64,000 nucleotides of DNA from Chitinophaga sp. CB10 (GTDB lineage: Bacteria > Bacteroidota > Bacteroidia > Chitinophagales > Chitinophagaceae). Under the pieces are notes generated by a model. The model ran no database searches. It worked only from the letters and a program-made list of their open reading frames with translations, and had not been told where the DNA came from. The position numbers and the translations under genes are program-made. This document shows positions 1 through 6,003 of the stretch, piece after piece. Where the stretch lies: the NCBI GenBank assembly GCA_001870995.2, contig MLAV02000004.1, positions 186,001-250,000 of the forward strand. Direction: 5' to 3'. The number at the start of each line of letters is the position of its first letter. Position 1 is the stretch's first letter.

Positions 1-441
1 AGTTTGAATAAACAAATAACCATCCGGACGCACCACCATTCGGATATGCTGTAACAATAACTCCGTTTCCTCCTTATCCAACAAGGCAAAATTGATCACA
101 GCTGCATCAAAAGGTTGTGATGCGGTATATACACCAGTGGCTATATCCCGGAAGCTGGCTACTGCGTAATAATCCCCACCTTTTTCAATGGCATTTTCAA
201 TCAAGGCCGGTACTGCATCAACTCCAAATGCTTGTTTTCCCTGAGCCTGCAAAGCGCGGGTAAGCCAGCCTTCGCCACAACCTATATCCAGGATGCTTTG
301 TATGGGATAGCTGAGAACGGTTTGGACAATGGCAGCATTTGTAACCAGAACCCTGGAGGATATTTCATCATGATCAATAGTGGCAATCCAATTGGCTGCA
401 TTGGCATGCCAGGAAGTGAGGATGGCGGTATCTGGATCCAT
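1..441 (-). CDS. SAM-dependent methyltransferase, partial (3' end outside window)
   Basis: The minus strand reads open from an ATG at 441 to the window edge, giving the first 147 residues. A class I methyltransferase motif I, LDIGCGEGWLT, lies near residue 57, followed by an acidic motif II (GVDA) and a GTVY-like loop, so it should bind SAM and methylate an unknown small molecule. The core after motif IV (VINFALLD) leads into the usual LxPDGYLFIQT strand, and the rest is off the edge. The 5' end faces the mobile-element remnant across about 150 bp of non-coding sequence. The substrate cannot be told. Confidence 0.85.
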   Translation of the reverse strand, partial: MDPDTAILTSWHANAANWIATIDHDEISSRVLVTNAAIVQTVLSYPIQSILDIGCGEGWLTRALQAQGKQAFGVDAVPALIENAIEKGGDYYAVASFRDIATGVYTASQPFDAAVINFALLDKEETELLLQHIRMVVRPDGYLFIQT

Positions 442-590
442 GGTGGTTGCGTTTTGTAGGTACAAGATAGAAAATAAATCGGTGCTGAATAGAGTTGTGA
501 GAGGGAACAGGTATGAGCCTGCAGAAATCAGAAAGTTAAGTGAACCGTTAGTATGAAATGCTATTAGCGAAAACCATTGTTAATGGTGTT

Positions 591-701
591 GATTAACCTG
601 TATGAAGCACGGGAAAGAAATCTGTTTATACAAAACGACGTTGACTAAACGCTCAATTAAAAAAAGAAAAACCTGCGACCAGCGCAGGCTTACAAAGTTG
701 C
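591..701 (-). repeat. Relic copy of a tRNA-Lys downstream region (repeat copy 1)
   Basis: This stretch begins GATTAACCTGTAT and continues through an A-rich segment to a CCTGCG/CGCAGG hairpin. It closely resembles the sequence downstream of both tRNA-Lys genes in this window (5715-5827 and 23084-23185), in the same orientation, but no tRNA gene follows it. Similarity stops at about 701, at the stop codon of the first gene of the mobilization cluster. Copies 1 and 2 thus bracket the 0.7-5.7 kb element as diverged direct repeats. Confidence 0.7.
655..689 (-). terminator. Rho-independent terminator after the mobilization genes
   Basis: On the minus strand a CCTGCG stem with a five-base loop closes on CGCAGG and is followed by a long T-rich run. 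It sits 13 bases after the stop of the 702-1073 gene, so it should end the leftward mobilization transcript. The hairpin is homologous to the tRNA-Lys terminator. Confidence 0.7.
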
Positions 702-1073
702 TTATGCCTGCAATATGGAGCGTGTGTTGAATAACCATACAGCCCCTAAGACAAGCAACAGGAACAGGCAAGCGGAAACAATCGCTCCTGCCTTTACATG
801 ATGATGATGTTTTATTTCCTGTACAGGTGGGCGTTTCAGCAGATCGTTATTTATTTCAAGATTTTGCGATAGCGTATAAACCGCGACTGTAGGAAATTTC
901 AGGCGCTCAGGCATTCCTGCTACATCTACTTTTATCTGCTCTAAAGAAGTACCAACATTCTTTAACTGTTCTGTATAATCCGGCATTTGCGGCGCCGCGC
1001 TATTTATTTGCCGGATACCTTCATCAACTTTATTTAACTTGTCTACAATTGTCTGCAATAACAACTCATACAT
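702..1073 (-). CDS. Small membrane-anchored protein of the mobilization cluster
   Basis: This protein has 123 residues: a charged, helical N-terminal part (about 1-70), a run of four histidines near residue 89, and one strong C-terminal membrane helix (about 93-115) ending in a short tail. I recognise no catalytic motif. It lies 37 bp downstream of the relaxase gene on the same strand, so it probably belongs to the same operon as an accessory mobilization protein. Small C-terminally anchored proteins next to relaxases are common in Bacteroidota mobilizable elements, but its role here is inference. Confidence 0.65.
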   Translation of the reverse strand: MYELLLQTIVDKLNKVDEGIRQINSAAPQMPDYTEQLKNVGTSLEQIKVDVAGMPERLKFPTVAVYTLSQNLEINNDLLKRPPVQEIKHHHHVKAGAIVSACLFLLLVLGAVWLFNTRSILQA

Positions 1074-1110
1074 AACACATAGTTTAATTCATTCTTAAAT
1101 AGATTTACTG

Positions 1111-1884
1111 TTACAAACGCAAACCACGTTTGTTTATCTGCTGCTGTTCTTGTGTAATCTGCTGCTGCATTGTCTTTTGTAAGCCTGATACAGAATATTT
1201 CCGGTCAATGCTGCTGCCTTTAAAGGCATACAAACCTTTTTTAAAACTAATGCCCTGTAATTGATGCGTATCCCCTTTGTACTTATACTGTACATCTATT
1301 CCTTTTTTCATTAGCTCCTTTTCCAATGCTGGCAAGGTTTTACAGCGGAGCAATACAGCCTCGATAGCCTGAAAAATCTCATAGCGGGCCGTTTCTTCAT
1401 GATTAAGGGCTTGCAGATTGGTGAGGGCTATTTTCTTTTCGATGGCAGGAACAAGCTGATATTTTTGCGTTAGCTGCTGCGCGGCCTTCTTCCCTCGTAA
1501 CCCTATCCAGTTATCACGGATTGCTTTTCCCCGGTTGTTGACCAAATTAGCGATAATATGCAGGTGCAAATGATTGGTATCTGTATGCTTTGTTATCACA
1601 TATTGGGTGTTAGTGATGCCTAGCTTTTCGAGGTATTCCCGCCCTATCTGCGCCAATGCATCATTGGTTAACTGTTCTCCAGGATAAAAGCTAAGGATGC
1701 CATGAAAAACAGCCTTTTTCTTATCTGGTAACTGCTGTCTGCTCATTTCAAAATCATTGCCCATATGCCGGTAACTATAATCTCTTACACCTTCCGCTTC
1801 CAGTATTTCCGCCCGCTGCTCATCTGCGCAAACGTAACGACAGCAGCCATAAAAGGATTTACCGGTAATTACTTTACTTATCAC
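1111..1884 (-). CDS. Relaxase / mobilization nuclease (MobP-type)
   Basis: A 257-residue relaxase-domain protein. The three-histidine metal site of MOB relaxases is plain at residues 100-110 (H-T-D-T-N-H-L-H-L-H-I), and N-terminal tyrosines (Y12 or Y17) are candidates for the nicking residue. Such enzymes cut one strand at oriT, stay bound to the 5' end and start conjugative transfer by borrowed machinery. The start overlaps the 3' end of the MobC-like gene by 11 bases, so the two are translationally coupled. No coupling protein, integrase or transfer genes are visible, so this is mobilizable at most. The length is near the compact end for the family. Confidence 0.88.
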   Translation of the reverse strand: MISKVITGKSFYGCCRYVCADEQRAEILEAEGVRDYSYRHMGNDFEMSRQQLPDKKKAVFHGILSFYPGEQLTNDALAQIGREYLEKLGITNTQYVITKHTDTNHLHLHIIANLVNNRGKAIRDNWIGLRGKKAAQQLTQKYQLVPAIEKKIALTNLQALNHEETARYEIFQAIEAVLLRCKTLPALEKELMKKGIDVQYKYKGDTHQLQGISFKKGLYAFKGSSIDRKYSVSGLQKTMQQQITQEQQQINKRGLRL

Positions 1885-2236
1885 GTCTTAACCAGTTTAA
1901 TAGGTTATCAATCTGGCTACGGTAACTTTCAAAAAGTAGCATGGCATTCAACATGCCCTCTTTGTGGGCTTGTTTCGATACTTGATTGATATTATTTGCC
2001 ATCCCTATTAACTGTTTGATATATGCCCGTTCCTCGTCATTTAAACGGGCTATAACGCCGCCAAACAATGCCATCTGACGGATATAGCCAGTATAGCGCA
2101 AACCGGCTTTTATGGCCTTTTCTTTCACGATAAAATACTCGGCTTTGGTAAACCGTACACCTGTACGTATTTCTTTCCTTACGGCTTTAGGCGGCCTGCC
2201 GCCTTTATCCTTCTTCTTTTCCTGCGTCTGTTCCAT
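1874..2236 (-). CDS. mobC: MobC-like relaxosome accessory protein
   Basis: A 120-residue basic protein. It opens with a lysine-rich tail and GGRPPKAVRKE, followed by a ribbon-helix-helix-like segment (TGVRFTKAEYFIVKEKA). A helical part then holds the family signature around LIGMANNINQVSKQAH (about residues 85-100). MobC proteins bind oriT, melt DNA at the nick site and hold the relaxase there. The gene lies directly downstream of the hairpin array at 2265-2675 and overlaps the relaxase start, which places oriT most plausibly in or near that array. Confidence 0.85.
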   Translation of the reverse strand: MEQTQEKKKDKGGRPPKAVRKEIRTGVRFTKAEYFIVKEKAIKAGLRYTGYIRQMALFGGVIARLNDEERAYIKQLIGMANNINQVSKQAHKEGMLNAMLLFESYRSQIDNLLNWLRRDK

Positions 2237-2264
2237 AGCTGCTACATTTTAATCTTTGAGGGCT

Positions 2265-2675
2265 GGCAGCTCTGCTGCCCTGCCCGATCTTCCCGTACAG
2301 GTGGCAACGCCGCCTGTACTTTCTCCGCAGACGGGTAGCGAAGCTGCCCGTCATTCTCCGCTAAGATCTCCGCACTTCCCCCTCGCTCCCGGTGGTCGCA
2401 AGGGGGCGAGCGGTTTTTGCGCAGCAAAAACACCGCTCGCTAACGGAGCGAAGCCCGTTCCGAATCCGCGAACGGGATGCCGAAGGCGGCCCGTTCAATC
2501 TTCGCGGGTGGGGCCTGCGTGGAGCAGCCCCGCCTGATCTCCGCGTACAGGTGGCAACGCGCCTGTACTATCTCCCCGGACGGGATGCCGAAGGCTGCCC
2601 GTCCGATCTTCGCGGGTGGGGCCTGCGTGGAGCAGCCCCGCCCGATCTTCACGACAGGTAGCAACGCTGCCTGTC
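2265..2675. repeat. Array of about ten short hairpins with GAA or AAC loops
   Basis: GC-rich sequence built almost entirely of short inverted repeats. Clear hairpins lie at 2295-2319 (loop AAC), 2330-2352 (GAA), 2406-2440 (GCA), 2442-2459 (GAA), 2470-2496 (GAA), about 2508-2533 (GTGGA), 2545-2568 (AAC), 2578-2604 (GAA), about 2616-2641 (GTGGA) and 2653-2675 (AAC). A simple GGCAGC-TCT-GCTGCC stem at 2265-2279 opens the array. A 37-base segment (2498-2534) recurs exactly at 2606-2642, so part of the array is a 108-bp duplication. Stems differ between copies but stay paired. It lies between a broken HTH gene and mobC. Possible roles are oriT or another replication signal, an RNA element, or a burst of mobile palindromes. 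Confidence 0.85.
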
Positions 2676-3011
2676 ATTCTTTCGGCTGTTCTCCGGGCTG
2701 TAATAGTTGCTGAATGTCGTTCCAAAGAAAATAGACCCTCGACCGGATTTTGTACGGCTTTAGTTTGCCGTGCTTTATCCAGTCGTAAATGGTAGATTGG
2801 TAACCTGAAATAGTTGACAGACCTCACCGATTTTATAGAGGGGCTTATAGGTGAGGCCGGGGGTATCATATGCCGGGGTACATACCGACTGCCTTTCCAG
2901 TTGGCTGACTTCTTCTCGCACCAATACACGCAGCATTTGCCAAAACTGTTCCAGCTCAATTGGGAACAGCATTGGCGCAGCCGTCTGCACATTTCTTTCT
3001 CTCTTTTCCAT
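2674..3011 (-). pseudogene. Excisionase-like HTH protein, frameshifted
   Basis: The ATG frame at 3011 gives an N-terminal helical part, then the start of a MerR/excisionase-type winged helix (YKIGEVCQLFQVT, about residues 58-70), and then falls apart into LPFTTG and a stop. Shifting the frame at 2799-2800 restores the rest of the domain, QSTIYDWIKHGKLKPYKI, then SRVYFLWNDIQQLL and a stop at 2674-2676. One missing base in a CC run (expected CCC) explains the break. Intact relatives are small HTH proteins that help integration, excision or transfer control. The final codons overlap the last hairpin of the array. It could be a sequencing error instead of a real mutation. Confidence 0.75.
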
Positions 3012-3110
3012 AATACACCGATTTATACGGCAAATATGGTTGCTAAGGAAAAAGAAAACAGGTTAAGTATACTTGTTTGGCGGAAAAAGGAAGGGTTTGG
3101 CCTTATGATA

Positions 3111-3836
3111 TTACGGCCTTTGAAATTGTTGCTCCAAATGCTTTAGCCGTTGGATACCTTCATCAAATTGCATTGCTTCTAAGATAGCATAGGCTTCTTC
3201 AAAACTTTTGCCCACTTCAACAAGATGGCGATGTTCCAATTTTGCCCGCTTATCCTTCTTAAAGATCAGGTCAAGTGCTTTTTTGATTCCATCAGGGCTT
3301 GACCCGAAAATTTTGTGCAACAGGTCTGCGCATTTATCACTGGGGGTTAGATAGTTGGCTTTGCTGGTTTTGTCAAATGCGTAGAAAAAAAGAACCAAAG
3401 CACGATTTGTTAATTGGTCTTGTTTACACTTTTCCAGCCATTCGCGTTCGCGGCCTTCATACGCTGCTATCACCGTTTCCAGCTTTGGCAAAAAATCGCC
3501 GGTAAAGATGGGCCGATAAAGAATGAAATACAATGGCAGATACGCCACTATCCCCAACGTCACGCCGACAAGCATATACATACCATTCAATTGACCATTG
3601 TGAAACCAGACAGCAACAGCGGCTACAACAACTAAAAGCAAATAATGCCAAAGTGCATTACTCCAATACTCATTGATCAACTGGCGGCGCGTTGCCTCTG
3701 CCGGCCAACTGGCATAAATACCGCGCTGCTCTTCATGAGTTTTACGAAAGCGGGAATAAATGTAACTGTATTTAACGGGGAGGTCGAAGGTGAAAAAGGA
3801 TTTCAACTGCTTCATGTTCAAACTTCTCATATTCAT
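3111..3836 (-). CDS. Two-TM protein of the mobilizable element
   Basis: A 241-residue protein with a basic N-terminal part (about 1-60), two membrane helices close together (about 66-82 and 88-108), and a long charged, helical C-terminal domain. The C-terminal part contains KKALDLIFKKDKRAK and ends in EQQFQRP. I recognise no enzyme motif. It is transcribed in the same direction as the broken HTH gene and the mobilization genes, 99 bp upstream of the former. An inner-membrane role in element maintenance or transfer is inference. An alternative start is the internal Met at 3815. Confidence 0.6.
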   Translation of the reverse strand: MNMRSLNMKQLKSFFTFDLPVKYSYIYSRFRKTHEEQRGIYASWPAEATRRQLINEYWSNALWHYLLLVVVAAVAVWFHNGQLNGMYMLVGVTLGIVAYLPLYFILYRPIFTGDFLPKLETVIAAYEGREREWLEKCKQDQLTNRALVLFFYAFDKTSKANYLTPSDKCADLLHKIFGSSPDGIKKALDLIFKKDKRAKLEHRHLVEVGKSFEEAYAILEAMQFDEGIQRLKHLEQQFQRP

Positions 3837-4537
3837 ATGTTAGGTTAAAAAACAATAATGCCTATGAACATACGAAATCAACTAGGCTGTACCCAAAACT
3901 ATTTTTACCTTTTCTTTACTGACGATTCAATAAAAACGGGCGTAAATTTTGAATATTTTGAATTTTACCCAAAGCGATGCACCCAACATAAAATCGGAGT
4001 TATTTTTTGGGGACACCGTAATCTAAGATTACATTTTTCGAAATTGGCTTGAGCAATCACGATAGCTTTATCCATTATCTAAATAATGCCAAGTTATTGA
4101 GCGCATTGTAGACTGACATAAAAGGACAACTATAACACAAACTGAATATTTTGCCTCATTTGAACAAGAACTCGCACTAATAGCGGATAAGAGAAGTAAG
4201 AAAAGGTTTGAAAATCGCTACTAGGAATAGTTATCAAAAAGAAAATAATGACATACTGCCATTTTGGCAGTGACAAAATGGCAAAAGCCTTGTGAAATAA
4301 CACATGGCATATAAATTGGAGACAACAGCTATAAAAACTGTAGGCAGAGCTTGATTGAAAAGGAGCATGGATTAGACCCCCACCCCATAGGCTGCTCATC
4401 CTAGTGGATACCAAATTGGACTGCAAGATTAGGTGTTTTTTCTAAAACAACCAAATTATTAGTCAAATTGAGGTCTCGGAAATATTTCGCTTTTTACACG
4501 TGAGGGAAACTACAAGCGAACAACTAATTCTTATTAA
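3837..4537. other. AT-rich non-coding stretch with inverted repeats
   Basis: About 700 bp without a convincing gene, clearly richer in A and T than the host genes to the right. It contains an inverted repeat at 4257-4283 (TGCCATTTT and AAAATGGCA, with an alternative smaller hairpin inside). It also contains a short plus-strand open stretch (about 4117-4223) without a start codon that reads like the end of a protein (EQELALIADKRSKKRFENRY, then stop). This may be the decayed tail of a lost gene. The rest shows nothing I can name; it separates the leftward mobilization genes from the rightward cargo gene. Confidence 0.5.
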
Positions 4538-5452
4538 ATGACAAACATTAGTACCTATTTTAAATTAAAAACAAAACAAGACAAATTACCTTTTGTGGAT
4601 GTTGTTCTTGATGATGACAACCTTCTTTTCGTAGATCCCCGGCATATCGAAAACTCTTCTGTAAGAGACGATGAGCAGGTAAAAGATTGTTTGTATAAAT
4701 TTTTTGGCAACCTAGTCGCAAGTATTGCCGCCAGCAATCACCGTCGAACCTCTGAGCTTCTTAATGGTGTTGAAGAACCTAAAGAAACGCGGTTGGGCTA
4801 CGGAGAGGATAATTCAAACGGGAAATCGGCTGGCCCTCAGATTAAGAAGGAATTGATTGATTCCATCGCCAATAATCCCGTGATTAAGGCGAATAAAGTT
4901 TCTAATCTCAGCGATATTTCGTTTTTCATACCGAATGTTGGCATTGATAGAATTTCCGACATTACGACGAAAGTCATTAAGCAATTCCTGATTGAATTTA
5001 CCCAAAAACAATGTCGCTCATTGGCCATTCCGATGAAAAAAGTGATGCAAAAGAATATTTTGAATCCAGCAACGTTGGGATGGGAAAATAGATCTCTTGA
5101 ACTACCAGTTTTCAATGATGGAGGAATTGACAAGCCAATAATATTCGTCCCTAAGCATTTTGTCAGCCGAGACACTGATGCTAACTCCAATTTCAACTGT
5201 TTCTTCCGCTTTGCGAGAAACTATATTTTGGAAAAAGGTAACAGAAAGTTCATCAAAGGCATCCCACGTAATGGCAAAAACAATACAATTCTCAAGAAGG
5301 ATTTTGATGAGTCTTTGGGTGCAAAAAAGGATGAGTTAACCAAATGGCTATTAGAACATCCAGATATTGTGCATGATTATTGGCTAGATTCAATTGACAA
5401 AATCACCCCACTTTCTGATGATGAAATTAGTGAAGTAGTTTATCGAAAATAA
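4538..5452 (+). CDS. Orphan cargo protein, unknown function
   Basis: I do not recognise this 304-residue protein. It starts with ISTYFKLKTKQDKLPFVDV, then an acidic patch ending LLFVDPRHIEN (about residues 23-40). A glycine-rich segment follows (ETRLGYGEDNSNGKSAG, about 82-98), then GIDRISDITTKVI (about 133-145), and a basic C-terminal part. It has no signal peptide or membrane helix, so it should be cytoplasmic. Conserved-looking Asp residues (FVDP, GIDRISD) could be catalytic, but that is a guess. It stands alone, AT-rich, with its own terminator, at the far end of a mobilizable remnant. That is a typical place for a defence, toxin or other cargo gene. Confidence 0.7.
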   Translation: MTNISTYFKLKTKQDKLPFVDVVLDDDNLLFVDPRHIENSSVRDDEQVKDCLYKFFGNLVASIAASNHRRTSELLNGVEEPKETRLGYGEDNSNGKSAGPQIKKELIDSIANNPVIKANKVSNLSDISFFIPNVGIDRISDITTKVIKQFLIEFTQKQCRSLAIPMKKVMQKNILNPATLGWENRSLELPVFNDGGIDKPIIFVPKHFVSRDTDANSNFNCFFRFARNYILEKGNRKFIKGIPRNGKNNTILKKDFDESLGAKKDELTKWLLEHPDIVHDYWLDSIDKITPLSDDEISEVVYRK

Positions 5453-5478
5453 AATACGACGACTTTGGTGATAGAATT

Positions 5479-5507
5479 GGCTGTTATTCAAACAGCCATT
5501 TTTATTT
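5479..5507 (+). terminator. Terminator of the orphan cargo gene
   Basis: GGCTGTT, a five-base loop and AACAGCC, followed by ATTTTTATTT, 27 bases after the stop codon of the 4538-5452 gene. Confidence 0.8.
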
Positions 5508-5714
5508 CACAAAGAGATATCGCTGAAGATCGTCGATAATTACCCTCTGCTAAATAACTGGGGCATTAAATATAATGCTACAAAAAAATAATCTAGTTCC
5601 TCCTATTGCAAGGTAGGAGCGTCTTTCATTTAAAATGATTCCTATATACAAGCGATGCAGCATCGAGAAATGGAGTAAATTTCAATATGAATATTTCATA
5701 TCTTAGTAAAAGCT

Positions 5715-5827
5715 GATTAACCTGTATAAAGTACGGGAAAGAAATTGGGGTTATATAAAAGGAACTCAACTAAACGATCAACTAAAAAAGCAAAACCTGC
5801 GGCCAGCGCAGGTTTTAAAAGTTGTCT
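5715..5827 (-). repeat. tRNA-Lys downstream region (repeat copy 2)
   Basis: This is the second of three related segments beginning GATTAACCTGTATAAAGTA and ending at the tRNA-Lys 3' end. It shares the upstream ATCTTAGTAAAAGCT with copy 3 (from about 23068) but not with copy 1, so copies 2 and 3 are the closer pair. Confidence 0.7.
5784..5816 (-). terminator. tRNA-Lys terminator
   Basis: On the minus strand AAAACCTGCG, a five-base loop and CGCAGGTTTT are followed by GCTTTTTTAG. It begins 12 bases after the tRNA 3' end. Confidence 0.8.
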
Positions 5828-5828
5828 G

Positions 5829-5901
5829 TGATCCCGCTGGGACTCGAACCCAGGGCCCATACATTAAAAGTGTATTGCTCTACCAACTGAGCTACGGAAT
5901 C
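5829..5901 (-). tRNA. tRNA-Lys (anticodon TTT), copy 1
   Basis: A 73-base cloverleaf with acceptor GATTCCG/CGGGATC (one T-G wobble), D arm GCTCAGTTGGTAGAGC, anticodon loop CTTTTAA (TTT) and T arm with GGTTCGAGTCC. The discriminator is A and no CCA is encoded. It is identical to the copy at 23186-23258. Confidence 0.95.
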
Positions 5902-5931
5902 ATTCCCGTTTGTTTCGGGAGTGCAAAAGTA
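5902..5931 (-). promoter_or_regulatory. tRNA-Lys promoter and leader hairpin
   Basis: On the minus strand the Bacteroidota -7 box TACTTTTG (5924-5931) is followed by a small hairpin, TCCCG with loop AAACAAA and CGGGA (5904-5920), just before the tRNA. All 30 bases are identical in front of the second tRNA-Lys, which argues for a conserved promoter and 5' leader. Confidence 0.65.
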
Positions 5932-6003
5932 GAAAAATATTTATTACTGCCAAATTTTTTTCATCAATTTCAAAATCATCCAAAACCAACCTCCACTCAA
6001 AAA

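Larger units (their letters stand above)
5453..5828. other. Intergenic region at right end of the element
   Basis: No gene is seen. The stretch holds the terminator of the orphan gene (5479-5507), an AT-rich segment with a weak CTCCTA/TAGGAG hairpin near 5607-5630, and the tRNA-Lys downstream repeat (5715-5827). The change from AT-rich element DNA to host-like sequence falls within it. Confidence 0.6.

Noticed and set aside
2242..2992. Several long open frames on both strands (for example 2256-2537 and 2495-2992) over the hairpin array
   Set aside because: The array is palindromic and GC-rich, so it lacks stops on every frame; the peptides (repeated GAP/RAG-like blocks) mirror each other across strands and have no protein-like composition.
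3111..3836. Integrase for the element
   Set aside because: The only sizeable leftward protein upstream of the HTH gene is membrane-bound with no tyrosine or serine recombinase signature, so no integrase is called.
3858..4052. A 64-residue plus-strand frame
   Set aside because: Low-complexity AT-rich sequence, unsupported by context or by a recognisable domain.
4130..4426. A 98-residue minus-strand frame in the AT-rich gap
   Set aside because: Odd amino acid make-up rich in Ser/Phe/Tyr, no start-region signals and no neighbour logic; overlaps the inverted repeat.
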